Shown: piece after piece, positions 36,901 through 44,969 of the stretch
Layout of the letters: every line of letters starts with the position of its first letter
Position numbering within the stretch: the stretch's first letter is position 1
Assembly: GCA_951799405.1 (NCBI GenBank)
Contig: OX637361.1
Span: 6,223,156 to 6,287,155 of the forward strand
Length of the DNA: 64,000 nucleotides
Direction of reading: 5' to 3'
DNA from: Agapetus fuscipes
Taxonomy: Eukaryota > Arthropoda > Insecta > Trichoptera > Glossosomatidae
Translations under genes and position numbers: made by a program
The notes under the pieces: generated by a model
Database searches by the model: none
Told to the model about the DNA's origin: nothing
What the model saw: the letters and a program-made list of their open reading frames with translations, nothing else

Positions 36901-39900
36901 ATCTATTTACTCGCCAATTAAAAGTAAGCCATACTTTGTTAGCCTAGTTGCGTGTTTGCCTTTATTTATTTGTAGAGTGACTGTCTTAAAAATCTTAATC
37001 AATGTCATCGTGTGAACCAACAATTTTGAATTAGTTTTCCATGTATGAAAAAACCTTTTGATTCCGAATTTGAATTTAGGATGTGCATACCATAGACAAC
37101 GAACGCAAGCAACAGATTTAAATAAAGAACATGAATTATATACCTATTCAAATTAACTCGTCCGCGGTAAACACGTTTAAAAGTTACAGTATTTGTTCAG
37201 TACAGTTTAGCTGATTTTTATAAAAAAAATATGATTTTATCTGATTTTTTTTTCAAAGGCACCTCTTTTTCCTTTCTCATTTGCTTAATCATCTGCCATT
37301 GTTTATTTCATTTATTTTCCTATAAATACATAATGTAGTCGACACAATGACACAGAAAAAATATTGTGACGTCTACCAGCTGGATTACTAGGGAAATAGC
37401 TAACCAATATTTTGTTTTGGTTTTTAAGGATCCTGGGCTGGAAGTCTCATCACCTCGGTAATTCTTACCTACCGAATATCGGTAATATTTGTGTGAAGAC
37501 TAATCAGCTGTTCACTTGCGGTCATCTTGGATTGACAGGTTTTCATACAAATATTACCAATTCAATTTCATACAAGAATTACCATGGTGATGAGACTTTC
37601 AGCCAGTCGTGTTTTTGAAATTTGGAATTCATTTCCAATTTTAATGCGAAAAATCGTAAATTCGGTTTTGTAGGCACCAACTGAAAACAATCAGTGTTAC
37701 TCAAAGTTTATTGTTACATATTTTCGTGATGACGTAGGTCAGGGGTCTTCAACCTTTTTTAGTGCAAGGGCCAAACATCGATTTCACATCGTCCGAAGGG
37801 CCACAACTTTTCACGACACTTTACCACCTAATCAATAAAATAAAAGACATACATACTCGTAATTTCAAATTTCAATAATCTTTATTGATTCATTAACGTC
37901 AATCTTTATTGGTTAATTAAAGTCAATCAATGTGATTTTTGACATTGTTTATTTTTTACAAGTTTGTCAATTTTTTTTTTTCATTTTTGTGGTTGCGACC
38001 CGCAGACTACCTTCCAGATGTGCATCTGTAATTCTCGACCTTGTTGTCGATTTCACATACTTCATACGAGAAAACAGCTGCTCACACACATACATATGTG
38101 CTCCCAAACAATGAAATCATTTTCATGGCATTTTTTCGGATTTCAGGAAACGAGTTGTGATCGACATATTTTGCATAGAAATCAAAAACACCCACGTCGA
38201 ACTTGTCTTTCAATTCCGAATTACACTGCACATCTATAACCTCCATCTGAAAATTTTCCGGCATGTCTTCAACGGATACACCGAATGGTCGGGCAAAGAG
38301 ACTGATGTATTTTTCACTATCTCTGAAGTAAGAAAACCTCGATTGAAACTCTTTTTTGAGTAAATCTACTGGGGGGGAATGTGCCGAACCTTCCTGTGGT
38401 CCCCCCTGTGAGTAGTGCCATGAAAAGAATCAAAATGACACAAAAAACACCGAGAACTCAAAAAAAAAAGTACTCGTATTCGTATATATCGCATATCACT
38501 GGGCGCGATATTTTATTTTTTTAGCCTCTGGTGGCCGCGGGCCGCAAGAAATTAGCTGGCGGGCCACATGAGGCCCGAGGGCCGCGGGTTGAAGACCTTA
38601 GACGTAGGTTATTAGATATGTGTGTGTGTAAGAGGAAAATGGGATAATTGAGGTATTAGTGTAATTTAATTTAAATGACGGATCTCTGTACTAATAACTA
38701 AACTAATTATCATAATACCTGTCTGTGAATCAGTGGTTTTGCCCGTGGACTACTAATTTAGTAATTACGTAAACTTTATTTTAAACTGTTATATTTTTGA
38801 CATCTATTTAACAAATGCACATCCTTTTTTTGGCGTGCACCCAGTTGGATGATTTTCGCCAATTACAAGTAGGTACTTAGTAATTATTTATTTCTGTAAC
38901 GGCAATAAAATCACATTCTTTTAATCACACAGGAAAGTATTTCGAATTATTGTAGCAGAGCCTCGATTATGCGAGCTCGTTTTAACCGAGATCGCGATTG
39001 ACCGAGCTTCATTTTACTATTTCTAACTGCGTTGAAATCCTGATGAAGAAATGATTAAAAATATATAATTTCCAGGTTTTGAATCTGCTTTGGAAAAGTT
39101 TAATCTAGTAAAGTCCAAATCAAGTAATGCGGGCATTTTCATGGCAAAGAAATGAAGAGACATTCCTACAAAACAATGCGCTCCTAGATTACGTCAATTT
39201 AAAAAAAAAACTTTTTAATCAGTAGTTTGCCTGTCCTATCTAATCCTTGATTGATTAATATCATATGTGAATAGTTTATTTAAAACTATTCATATATCTA
39301 CAAATATGAATCTAATCTAAATCTAAGCTGCAAAGATATGTATCATTTGAGATTCATATTAAATGCATTCCCACAAGCAGACACGCATAATTTCGCGCTC
39401 ACACATGCCGCATGTGGACCTACAATATAAAAACCCAATCTTAAATGAACATAAGCCCTGAAACTCTTGCCGACCTTCCCTGAAACTGTGGTGGCATTGG
39501 CAAAGTGAACCATTTTTTACAGTATGGGTGGTCAACCTCATACCAACCTATCAGTCAAGGAAATGGTTTATCTAAATAAGGCATATTTACAAATAATAAT
39601 TAATTTCAAAGAAAAGTACACTTTTCGGATATGGCGACTTAGCCAACATAAAACCCAAGAGGTGATGCTTCCTGAAGACGTTGGCTACGTCGACAACGAA
39701 ACGTCGAGAATTATGTTAGTTCTGCCATTACGGTTCATTGAATATGCGAAGAGAGTAATTAACTTTGGAATTAATTGGACATCAAACGACCGTAACTCCA
39801 ACTTGAACTTAACATTAATTAAGGCTGTATCCTGCCGCCGTTCCACTAGGGGTGGCCGGTACCTCCGCAGATGCGCCTCCACTTTTTTCTGTCCTTACAA

Positions 39901-42900
39901 ACCACTTTCATTTCCTCAATATTCATCACCTTTTTCATACATACTCTTCTCTTATTTTCACTCTGCAGGTTCCATTCTTTCGCAATCTCACCTATTTGGT
40001 CTAACCATTCTTTCCTCGGCCTTCCCCTTCCGCGCTTTCCTCTGACATTTCCTTTGTACACTTTCTTCGTTAGTCGTTCATCATCCATTCTTTCGAGATG
40101 TCCGAACCATCTCATCGTACTTTTTTGTACTTTCATTCTCATATTCTCTTTTATACCACACTCGTTCATCACCCAATCATTACGTACTCTATCATTCAGT
40201 GTTTTTCCAGCCATTGCTCTCAGGTAAGCCATTTCAACCGTACATACTTTACTCAGCTCACATTCACAGGCACTTACTTAAATATAAAAAAAAACTGAGA
40301 ACATTAAAAATAAGTTAGCAAGGATTACATTTTTATTTACCAATGCTTTTTAGAATTTTCTGCGAAAAATGTTATGTAGGTAGATATAATTCTTCCATGA
40401 AAAAGTAAAACGCTGTACATTTATGGCTTTACACAATATACCTACATTAAATATACCTTATCTCATTTTTTTTTCAGATAAAATTAAGCTACGCAAAAAT
40501 GAAAATCTTGAATTCAAAAGTATTAATTTACGATTTAAGTACTATGTTAAAGATTAAAATGTATGTCTCAGTATTAATTTTTTTTTTTTAGTTTTATTTT
40601 TTTATTATCATTGTAAAATACTGAAACGACACAGCGGAAAGGCATTAAAATGCCGTATAGTAGTTTTTTTAGTAAATCATTGGTTGGTTTGAGATTGACT
40701 CCCCATACTTTAAAAATTTGAATAGCCATCAAATTTCTAACGATCTACATATTATATTTTGGGGGTATTTCAGACGTTGTCCTAAACTATGGTAAAAATT
40801 TGAATCTGAGGGGTTTAACCAAGCAACTTTTCTTAGCATTCGACGTAAAAAAATGTTAGTTATTCGATCTATATCAAACATCACGGGAATTATTGAGAAA
40901 ATATTGTACATGTTTCCTGAAAAAAATATTTCAGCCAGTTGTGTGGTTCATAGGGAGCATGAATTTTGTGTTATAGGGATATTAAGATTCAATAAAATTG
41001 TGAAAATATTGTTCTTAAGCACACGGATAAATAAACAAACCTATGTAGGTATACGATACATTGCAAAAACTAGTATGAGATCTTTGCATTTAAAAGTATT
41101 TAACAAAAACTGGATTTTAAAAAGATAACCAACGCATAATACTTGCTCACACTTTATAGTATTTTCTGTTTATCTACATTCATATTATACTGACTCGTCA
41201 ATATTTAAAAATGCCTTAAAATGTAATATCCACATAATAATATGCTAGTTTTTTTTAGATAAGAAATAAACTGAAAAAAAAACAACACGACTAGTGTACG
41301 GATTTTTTTCAACGTTATACTGGCAAATTCAATAATTATATATTAATAATTATAGTTTCGTTACTATTTCATTTAAATTTTACAGGCTTAAAAAAAATCA
41401 GTGAGTAGGTTGACTCATAGGTTGGTATGAGGCTGACCACCCATAGGCTGTAAAAAATGGTTCACTGTGCCAATGTCACCCCTGTTTCAGGGAAGGTCGG
41501 TGAGAGATGCAGGGAATTGGAGATTAGGTTCCTCGTAAGTCCACATGCGGCATGTGTAAGCGCGAACTTATACGTCTCTGCTTATGAGAATGCATGTTAT
41601 ATTAATCATTGATGTAATATATCTTTGCAACTTAGATTAAAGATAGATTATAGATAGGTATCTACATTAAAAATCACATTTTTATGGTTTGTGTGTTGCA
41701 TTGAGAAAAATCATTTTAATTTTTAATTATATTTACTTCGCACTAAAGTATCACTCAATGGATAAGGAACGTTTTTTGGAACGAATGCTATTTTTTTTTC
41801 TCACGAGGCAAACGTCATACATGTATTAAACTAAGACCCTTAGCTACAAATTACAATTTATTAATTAGCCTTTGTCCTAGCAACTCTACCGCGTGGTATC
41901 ACAATTTTTTGACTTTTTGAAATGTGCAGATCTCGTTGTACTTTTTTGAACAATCTGATCATTGTAAATACTTATATCTGCTTTTTCATAAGTGCATTTT
42001 TAATCAAAGATATATTCACGAACTTTGGTATAATATTTATTTTATAATTTTAAGCATTGATAAATTCTAAAATTAACAGTGATCTACCTTTGCATTTTTT
42101 GGAAAGTTAATTTTATATTTATAGAAAATATAACGATACATTGAAGGTAAAACTGAATAATTGACATATTAAGCTAATGTGGATTTCTCAGATAAATGCA
42201 CCTTTTTTTCTATTTTCTACAAAAGAAAATACTAAAAAGAATTTAAAAATCCCGTAGTTTAGAACTTTTTCATGAGCGCTTGCTTATAATTAGTTCACTT
42301 ACTATAAAAAGTTATACCCAATTAAATATTTGATCCATGATTTCTCAAATCAGGGAATCAGAACTTATTGAGTTTTACCTTTAAGGTGGCGGTAAATACG
42401 AGTGTATTTACTTCGTGAAATTCTCATATAAGTATTCTTAGTATTATTGACAATTCGTGATTTTTTGCCTAACACTTTAACTTATTCTTCTGCATGTAAG
42501 TACCCGTTTACATACTTGGATTTTTTATGTTAATACTCGTGTTATAAAATTCATGGTTTTACTTAGAATAGATAAAAAAAAATAACACAAGGAATGTGTG
42601 AAATAGACAGATTTTTAAGATAAATCATCATCATAAATCATAAAATTCCAAACACCCAGGGAAGGTCGGCAAAAGTTGCAGGGTTTATGTTCATTTGAGA
42701 TTTGGATTTTAATTAGTTAGTACACATGCAGCATTTAAAAGCGCGAGCTTCGACGTGTCTGTTTGTGGGAATTTTAAATGTTAATATAGCTCTTTGCAAA
42801 TCAGATTATGGATTAAAGATCAGAAACAAATAAATACAAACTGTGTAATGAGGTCCGCACATTAATTGACATAAACAATATTGTGTCGTCACGAAGCCGG

Positions 42901-43692
42901 GTTGCTAGGGACAAGGAATTAAAAGATTTCGTTATTGTTTGTTTTAAGGACAGAACTCCCATACAAGACTCTGCTCGCCGAGAAAAAAGTTACAAATTCT
43001 AAATTTATTAAGTAATTTTCAATATAAAGAGATTTTTCCAAATTACTTTTTTCTTAATTTTCAAAGCAATTTGGCGTAAATTTTAGAAATGACAAGTTTG
43101 TCGTAACAGAATGTATTTTGTCGAAAATATCAACTCGTTTCTAACAACTTTCACGAGTTTTGATGGTTTTGCAAACATATAATGATCAACAAACTAATAG
43201 TCGTATTTAATTTTTTTATAAAATGTTTTTTTGCAACACAAAATTAAACGGCAAATGCATTTGTCATGTTGTTCAACGTAAACAGATGTACATAAAGGGA
43301 TATACATGTATGTATTAAGGTTTTATATGTACCTATTTCCGCAACTAAAACGTAACTAAACTGCACTAAAATGCGTGCCCACATGCAGGCACATTCAAGT
43401 TTACGCTTACACAAGCTGTATGTGTGCAAACAAAATAAACTAAACCTCACTTCAACATAGACCTTGCAACTCCTGCCGCCTTTCCCTGAAACCTGGGTCG
43501 CATTGGAAAAAGTGAACCAAGTATTTACAGCATGGGGGATCAGTTTCATACCAACCTATTACTCAAGGAACAAATCTAGATCAAAAACCATGATTATAAA
43601 TTTTCATGAAAAATATACTGAAAATTATAAAATACGATAAATCATTATTTACCTGACACCCCCGAACATGATTTGAAGAATAAAATCTTCAT
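15924..43692 (-). CDS. SLC17-family (sialin / putative inorganic phosphate cotransporter-like) MFS transporter
   Basis: Secondary anion transporter of the major facilitator superfamily. Coding exons in order: 43692-43653, 33374-33242, 23870-23771, 21718-21476, 20167-19862, 18549-18270, 17285-17044, 16094-15924. All have AG/GT borders and phases agree (1515 nt, 504 aa plus stop), typical SLC17 length. Seen: TM1 ending YMLRVNMSIN; a luminal loop with glycosylation sequons (NNT, NSS); the family hallmark QGLILGSYFWGYIATSLPGG then ERWGPR (about 105-133); TM4 arginine in CRVLTGALG (R165); and HSLVANWAPPEEKGKF (180-194). The 13-residue first exon is inferred from the phase match and an ATG; it is the weakest part. 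The stop overlaps a poly(A) signal (AATAAA, 15922-15917). Substrate (phosphate, sialate, glutamate or other) cannot be told. Introns hold most of the repeats below. Confidence 0.9.
16095..17043. other. SLC17 intron 7 with a G/C-run repeat end
   Basis: Mostly AT-rich. At about 16800-16965 there are GGGGGGAGCAGCTGCCCC and CCCCCTGCCCCTTCCTAGTT then ACGCCCATG, which looks like the end of a DNA-transposon-derived repeat. No second end was found. Confidence 0.35.
17728..18112. repeat. GGTTGCTAG-type inverted-repeat element
   Basis: The left part carries CACCCGGCTGGGTTGCTAGA and TATTGTTTGCTAATGATGGC; the right part carries the inverted counterparts GCAAACGTCACATG and CTTAGCAACCAATAACAAAC. Related halves occur at 24430-24560, 37360-37440, 41795-41920, 42880-43000 and 53410-54115, so this is a dispersed long-TIR MITE family. 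Confidence 0.5.
18640..18677. repeat. Short palindrome, CCATAGAGTAAT family
   Basis: CCATAGAGTAATGATTAC and the inverted ATTATTACTCTATGG with almost no loop. Same ends as the 12023-15258 element and the palindrome at 23707. Confidence 0.6.
19162..19220 (-). pseudogene. Duplicated fragment of SLC17 exon 6
   Basis: About 57 bases match 18287-18343 almost exactly (CCTAGTAGCCGTCACAGACA, ending GGCGTCTCCGATGCTCCCAA). It encodes the part of exon 6 around GSIGDAIRKRKVMSVTAT, but without either splice site, in the upstream intron and same orientation. Not expected to be spliced in. Confidence 0.85.
20286..20514. mobile_element. hAT-type MITE with 8-bp target duplication
   Basis: The target duplication GTAAATAG is exact at 20278-20285 and 20515-20522. 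Ends read CAGTGGCGAAGGG on both strands, and the inverted repeats extend about 55 bp with a few mismatches. An 8-bp duplication with a CAG-type end is the hAT pattern. No coding capacity. Confidence 0.85.
20560..20790 (+). repeat. SINE-C copy, tail type 2
   Basis: Box B-like GAGTTTGATTCCCGG at the start of the visible part, then CCAAAGGTCCATTCAGCC and the tail CTCGTGAGGTGTGATCCA. The 5' head is truncated. Confidence 0.75.
21985..22112 (-). repeat. SINE-A fragment (3' half)
   Basis: On the - strand the 3' half of family A, ending in the TTAGATTAGATTAGATT-type tail; subtype with ACATGCGGCATGTG and GGAATGCATTTAATATA. Confidence 0.75.
22215..22470 (+). repeat. SINE-C copy, tail type 2, with tRNA-like head
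   Basis: Box A-like GATAGTGGTTAGCGC and degenerate box B GGGCTTAAACCCC, then the shared body (CAGCAACTGGGTCTTGCTTG) and tail GGGCTCTTGAGGTGTGATTC. Confidence 0.8.
23187..23310. mobile_element. Foldback with 46-bp perfect arms
   Basis: The arms 23187-23232 and 23265-23310 are exact reverse complements (they include GGGTTAGACCATGGTCTATA) around a 32-bp loop. The loop, on the - strand, reads CTGAAGGCGAAACGTCGGC. No target duplication was identified. Confidence 0.85.
23393..23681. mobile_element. MITE with GTCCATAAATTACGTCA-type ends
   Basis: The left end GGGGCTGTCCATATATTACG faces the right end CGTAATTTATGGACGGCCCC. Internal G-runs (23430s and 23583-23592) are part of the repeat. This end type is common in insect genomes. 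Confidence 0.75.
23707..23758. repeat. Short palindrome, CCATAGAGTAA family
   Basis: CCATAGAGTAACAATAATAC and the inverted TATTATTACTCTATGG. It stands just outside SLC17 exon 3. Confidence 0.55.
24031..24247 (-). repeat. SINE-A, near full length
   Basis: Family A on the - strand: starts near 24247 (TTGACTTACAGTTTGGTATG), then TTGGTTCACTTTGCCAACG, and ends near 24031. Confidence 0.75.
24944..25187. mobile_element. hAT-type MITE
   Basis: Ends CAGTGATTCCTAAAGTG and, inverted, CAGAGGCTTCCAATC. Flanked by GATTAGAC and GTTTAGAC (7 of 8 matching), consistent with an 8-bp target duplication. No coding sequence. Confidence 0.7.
25262..25612 (-). repeat. SINE-B, tRNA-headed
   Basis: On the - strand: tRNA-like box A TAGCTTAGTTGGTAAAAT, GCTTGCATTCCATGC-like middle, degenerate box B, then the family body (CACCGAGG, CCGTTTCGGTGTTTA, CCCCCACTTCAACTG, GGCCCCCTTACCTG) and a tail GTGTAGCTAAGTTGC. 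Confidence 0.8.
26046..26352 (-). repeat. SINE-B, tRNA-headed
   Basis: Box A region CTGCTCAGTTGGTAGAAT and GCTTGCATTCCATGC near 26350-26305, then the same body and tail as at 25262 (GTTACACTTTATGTGTAGCT). Confidence 0.78.
26353..26440 (-). repeat. SINE-C fragment
   Basis: Body only (on + GAGCTTGGTCGTCGCTACAA then AAGACCAGTTACTGTAAGGC). It abuts the SINE-B at 26352. Confidence 0.65.
26505..26775. mobile_element. Inverted-repeat element with GCAAACGCCGTCA ends
   Basis: CGTATAACTGCAAACGCCGTCATCTCC-like left end (from 26508) faces the inverted TTGACGGCGTTTGCATTCAT at the right (about 26740-26760). A third GCAAACGCCGTCATCTAC lies at 26669. Non-coding. Confidence 0.55.
26946..27262 (-). repeat. 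SINE-C copy, tRNA-like part and body, tail type 1
   Basis: On the - strand from 27262: ACCGGTCCATAGTCCGTAGT (box A region), then GGTTGTGTATTCAGATCCC (degenerate box B), GGTCCATCCAGCC, CAGCAACTGGGTCTTGC, and a tail CCGCACAGGATTTCTT with poly(A) (T-run at 26936-26949). Directly upstream on the same strand is a 5S rRNA-like sequence. Confidence 0.85.
27266..27390 (-). rRNA. 5S rRNA-like sequence (pseudogene or SINE head)
   Basis: On the - strand it reads as a nearly complete 5S rRNA: starts GCCAACGTC, has the pol III box A region CACCGAAGTTAAGCAACATT, then GGGCGTGGTCAGTGCTTGG, box C ATGGGTAACCGCTC, and ends GGTACACCGCGTGTCGTTGGCA (split here: GGTACACCGCG / TGTCGTTGGCA). It is about 125 bases instead of about 120: roughly seven extra bases after GCCAACGTC and small changes near CGGTTCCCATAGATCACC. 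No pol III T-run terminator follows; it runs within five bases into the tRNA-like head of a SINE-C in the same orientation. A normal 5S gene is therefore unlikely; a 5S-derived SINE head is more likely. Confidence 0.8.
27849..28090 (+). repeat. SINE-A, full length
   Basis: TAGGTTGGTATGAGGCTGAC start, AATGCCACCCCGGTTTCAGG, and a TTTGCAGCTTAGATTATAGA end. The next element, a hAT remnant, starts directly behind its tail. Confidence 0.8.
28091..28702 (-). mobile_element. hAT transposon remnant with transposase C-terminus
   Basis: Ends CAGAGGTTCCCAAACTTTT and, inverted, CAGGGGTTCCCAAAGTGG. Flanks GATTAGAT and GATTATAT agree at 7 of 8 positions (8-bp target duplication). On the - strand about 28545-28300 encodes the hAT C-terminal dimerisation segment: VLIPFATSYLCEAGFSAV, then KSKYRSKINVEKEMRVAVSS. 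612 bp in all, so an internally deleted copy. Confidence 0.85.
28917..29155 (-). repeat. SINE-A, full length
   Basis: Starts at the right (TTGACTTATAGGTTGGTATG) and ends TTGCAAC TTAGATTATAGATT-like at 28917-28940. Followed at the right by a short duplicate of its own start (29155-29185). Confidence 0.8.
29220..29486 (-). repeat. SINE-C copy, tail type 2, with a remnant of the 5S head
   Basis: tRNA-like head and box B GGTTGTGGATTCGGATCCC at the right; tail AGGGCTCTTGAGGTGTGAT at the left. Upstream of the head it keeps GTTGGCATCTTGGACCGGTC (29486-29467), i.e. the last bases of the 5S-like part seen at 27266 plus the same linker, before the homology ends. Confidence 0.82.
30003..32470. other. 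Intronic DNA with a possible LINE 3' end
   Basis: About 31375-30910 on the - strand resembles a decayed LINE end: LPRTFARGVFANQPTNNFRK and KGLKTLFF, followed by a CATCATCATCAT-type run (30910-30930). No intact domain. The rest is AT-rich with no recognised element. Confidence 0.3.
32478..32585 (+). repeat. SINE-A fragment (5' half, diverged)
   Basis: GGTATGAGGCTAACCATCA, then ATGGCTCACTTTGCCCAAAT and AAGGGTGGCAAGAATTGCA; the 3' half is missing. Confidence 0.65.
32840..33205 (+). mobile_element. RTE-like LINE 3' remnant with a nested MITE
   Basis: AGAGTGGAGGAGAATCCTG continues after an insertion as GGATTCAGCCAAGGTCCAC and ends ATGATGATGATGATTA, the short-repeat tail typical of RTE-type LINEs. 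The insertion (about 32967-33154) has 28-bp inverted ends (AAGCGCTATTCTGCTAAA and inverse). It lies next to SLC17 exon 2. Confidence 0.45.
33484..33795 (+). repeat. SINE-B, tRNA-headed, best-preserved copy
   Basis: Box A TAGCTCAGTTGGTAGAGT and box B GGGTTCAAATCCC in a tRNA-like head (33484-33560), then the family body (CCGTTACGGTGTTTAAT, CCCCCACTTCAACTGGAGTG, GGCCCCCTTACC) and end. Acceptor-stem pairing is absent, so it is not a tRNA gene. Confidence 0.85.
34065..34198 (-). repeat. SINE-A fragment, diverged
   Basis: 3' part of family A on the - strand; the box GCACGATTTGC and ACTTGCAGGGCTTTT parts are recognisable. Confidence 0.55.
34205..34383 (-). repeat. SINE-C fragment with tRNA-like head
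   Basis: Head at the right: GACCGGTCCGTAGTTTAGTG and box B GGTCTCAAATCCCGG; the body stops after TTTGCCAAAGACCGGTAAC. Confidence 0.7.
34850..34985 (+). repeat. CCTGCCACTGCC-type minisatellite
   Basis: Degenerate 12- and 18-base units (GCCCCTGCCACT, GGCACTGCTCCTGTCACT). An open frame 34747-35043 passes through it with alternating Ala-Pro-Thr repeats; it has no homology I recognise and lies in an SLC17 intron. The sequence before it (34745-34795) is similar to 42188-42245, so it is probably inside a dispersed repeat. Confidence 0.6.
35050..36190. other. Intronic AT-rich DNA
   Basis: Only a short piece of a SINE-A start on the - strand (about 35218-35255). Nothing else recognised. Confidence 0.4.
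36196..36443 (+). repeat. SINE-A, full length
   Basis: TAGGTTGGGAAGCGGCTGAC start; ACATGCGGCATGTG subtype; ends CTTGGATTAGATTTGATTAG. Confidence 0.8.
36450..37731. other. Intronic DNA
   Basis: AT-rich. 37360-37440 and 37440-37600 contain a half of the GGTTGCTAG-type element and an inverted pair (CTCATCACCTCGGTAATTCT near 37448 and AGAATTACCATGGTGATGAG near 37575), probably a small foldback. No gene recognised. Confidence 0.4.
37740..38601 (-). mobile_element. hAT transposon remnant with transposase C-terminus
   Basis: Exact 8-bp target duplication ACGTAGGT (37732-37739 and 38602-38609). The ends are CAGGGGTCTTCAACC and, inverted, CTAAGGTCTTCAACC. On the - strand, 38290-38082 encodes a transposase C-terminal stretch (KDKFDVGVFDFYAKYV, then SLFGSTYVC). 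The reading continues in another frame (EQLFSRMKYV, then RSRITDAHLEGSLRVA) because of a TG-repeat expansion at about 38090-38096. 862 bp in all. Confidence 0.85.
38602..39300. other. Intronic DNA with a possible pogo/Tigger-type end
   Basis: At 38955-39020: GAGCCTCGATTATGCGAGCT and CGAGATCGCGATTGACCGAG, similar to the GATTATCCGA-type ends of pogo-like transposons. No partner end was found. Confidence 0.3.
39308..39557 (-). repeat. SINE-A, full length
   Basis: Starts right with CTTGACTGATAGGTTGGTAT; ACATGCGGCATGTG-type middle; tail at 39308-39330. Confidence 0.8.
39598..39778. mobile_element. Foldback element, CTGAAGACGTTGGC family
   Basis: AATTAATTTCAAAG at the left and CTTTGGAATTAATT at the right; inside CTGAAGACGTTGGCTACGTC and GAAACGTCGAGAATTATG. 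It is a relative of 59591-59868. Confidence 0.6.
39846..40275 (-). mobile_element. LINE remnant, reverse-transcriptase ORF C-terminus
   Basis: On the - strand it encodes VCTVEMAYLRAMAGKTLNDR, then [40 protein letters not shown] and [14 protein letters not shown] [14 protein letters not shown]. The RWFGH-ERM and RGRGRPR motifs mark the C-terminal end of many non-LTR reverse-transcriptase proteins. Open without stops over this stretch; the rest of the LINE is absent. Same family as 56278-56511. Confidence 0.8.
40280..41410. other. Intronic AT-rich DNA
   Basis: Long T runs and short overlapping open frames; no recognisable gene or element. Confidence 0.4.
41417..41655 (+). repeat. SINE-A, full length
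   Basis: ATAGGTTGGTATGAGGCTGA start, then GGTTCACTGTGCCAATGTCA, and a TTTGCAACTTAGATTA end. Confidence 0.8.
41660..42650. other. Intronic DNA with one GGTTGCTAG-type half element
   Basis: 41795-41920 holds GAGGCAAACGTCATAC and CCTTAGCTACAAATTAC, an end of the dispersed long-TIR family. The rest is AT-rich with no gene. Confidence 0.4.
42657..42815 (+). repeat. SINE-A fragment (5' truncated)
   Basis: Starts within the family at AGGGAAGGTCGGCAAAAGTT and runs to CTTTGCAAATCAGATTATGG. Confidence 0.75.
43312..43566 (-). repeat. SINE-A, full length, diverged
   Basis: Starts right with TTGAGTAATAGGTTGGTATG and TGGTTCACTTTTTCCAATGC; it lies in SLC17 intron 1 close to the predicted first exon. Confidence 0.75.
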
Positions 43693-44267
43693 TGTCAAAT
43701 GTTATTTATTTACTTTTTGATATTAAAAACTTTAGTCTTTTGTCATTTTACAATCCCTTGCACTTTTTACTTTGTAACATTATTATCTTTAATATCAGTA
43801 TAAACTATACTAAAAAGTCACAGTTTCATCAATTATATTTTGTATAAAAATGTTTAACTATTTTCTTCAAATGTTTTTGTTGATAATATTGAAACAGCGA
43901 TCTTTTCAGCGCGTCAAACGGATCAAATACGAAGCTCCATGTTCTAGTAATGAAACCACACTGTTCATAAAATACACTTCGCGATTTCAGCGGACCATTT
44001 CACCTTTAATAAACAAGTACAGGTCCGGATTATGGCCACCTGGGGCCCTGGTGCGGGAAAAGACGCTGATATGGTTGAGGTGATATGGCGTCGGCTCTCG
44101 AATTTGAGTTATGGAAACAATCACAAGTTTGAACCCAGCCTGCGTCTGGTCCTATCGACAATAACTTTGACCTCGGTTCAAAAGATGTCATTGGGTAATT
44201 GGCAATTGCCAATTAATAATTCATTGAAATGTTAGATAGTGAATTATTAATTATTGACAATGTTAAT
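43693..44267. other. Upstream flank of the SLC17 gene
   Basis: Expected to hold the 5' untranslated region and promoter of the - strand gene; no clear TATA or initiator was recognised. 44020-44190 is a less AT-rich stretch (TTATGGCCACCTGGGGCCC) that looks repeat-like. Confidence 0.3.
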
Positions 44268-44405
44268 ACCCCACTTCAACTGAAAGTTGTTGGTGTGAGG
44301 CCGGCCCCCTTACCTGTAAAAATAAATAGTTCCCGAAGCGCCACATGCGACCCCTTCGAGGAAACGCAGGCAAAAAGTTACACTATATGTGTAGCTTAGT
44401 TGCGT
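44268..44405 (+). repeat. SINE-B fragment (5' truncated)
   Basis: Begins in the body (CCCCACTTCAACTGAAAG), then GGCCGGCCCCCTTACCTG and ends GTGTAGCTTAGTTGCG. The tRNA-like head is missing. Confidence 0.75.
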
Positions 44406-44721
44406 TTAATACCTGTTTCTGGAGGGGCAAAATAATTTGGTGAATTGCATTCTTCTTCACAAATCTATTTAAAGAAAAAAACATGAGTTAAATAGGTAAA
44501 TATTGTGAACCAAAACATTCTTGAAGTGAATGTAAAACGTAGTAATTGAATCTGTATACTTAGTTCCTACCTACTTAATTTTATGTTGAGTCCAACGATT
44601 TCTATGCCATCTGCATATAGATTGGTAGAGAAAAATTAATTTTTATCCTAAAATTTAATGCTTGAATTCGCTGTATAAGTTTAATAGGTGTATTTTCACT
44701 GTTGAAGTATGTAGAATATAA

Positions 44722-44965
44722 GGTCACCGGTCCGTGTTCTAATTTGTAACGCTACGGACTCGAAATCGGAAGCGTGTAAGTTCGATTCCTGGCGGAGTAA
44801 AAAAAAACACATGTATTATGCTCGTCGCTGGGTTGATAAATTCAGAACAGTCACCGAGTGTCTATCCAGCCTTACAGCAATTGTGTTTTGCTTTGATAAT
44901 CGGCGCTTTCTATAGTGACGACTAAGCTTGCAGAGGGCTCTTGAGGTGTGATTCACACGAAAACA
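44722..44965 (+). repeat. SINE-C copy, tRNA-headed, tail type 2
   Basis: Head starts GGTCACCGGTCCGTG; box B AAGTTCGATTCCTGG; body CCAGCCTTACAGCAATTG; tail GGGCTCTTGAGGTGTGATTC. Confidence 0.8.
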
Positions 44966-44969
44966 ACGC

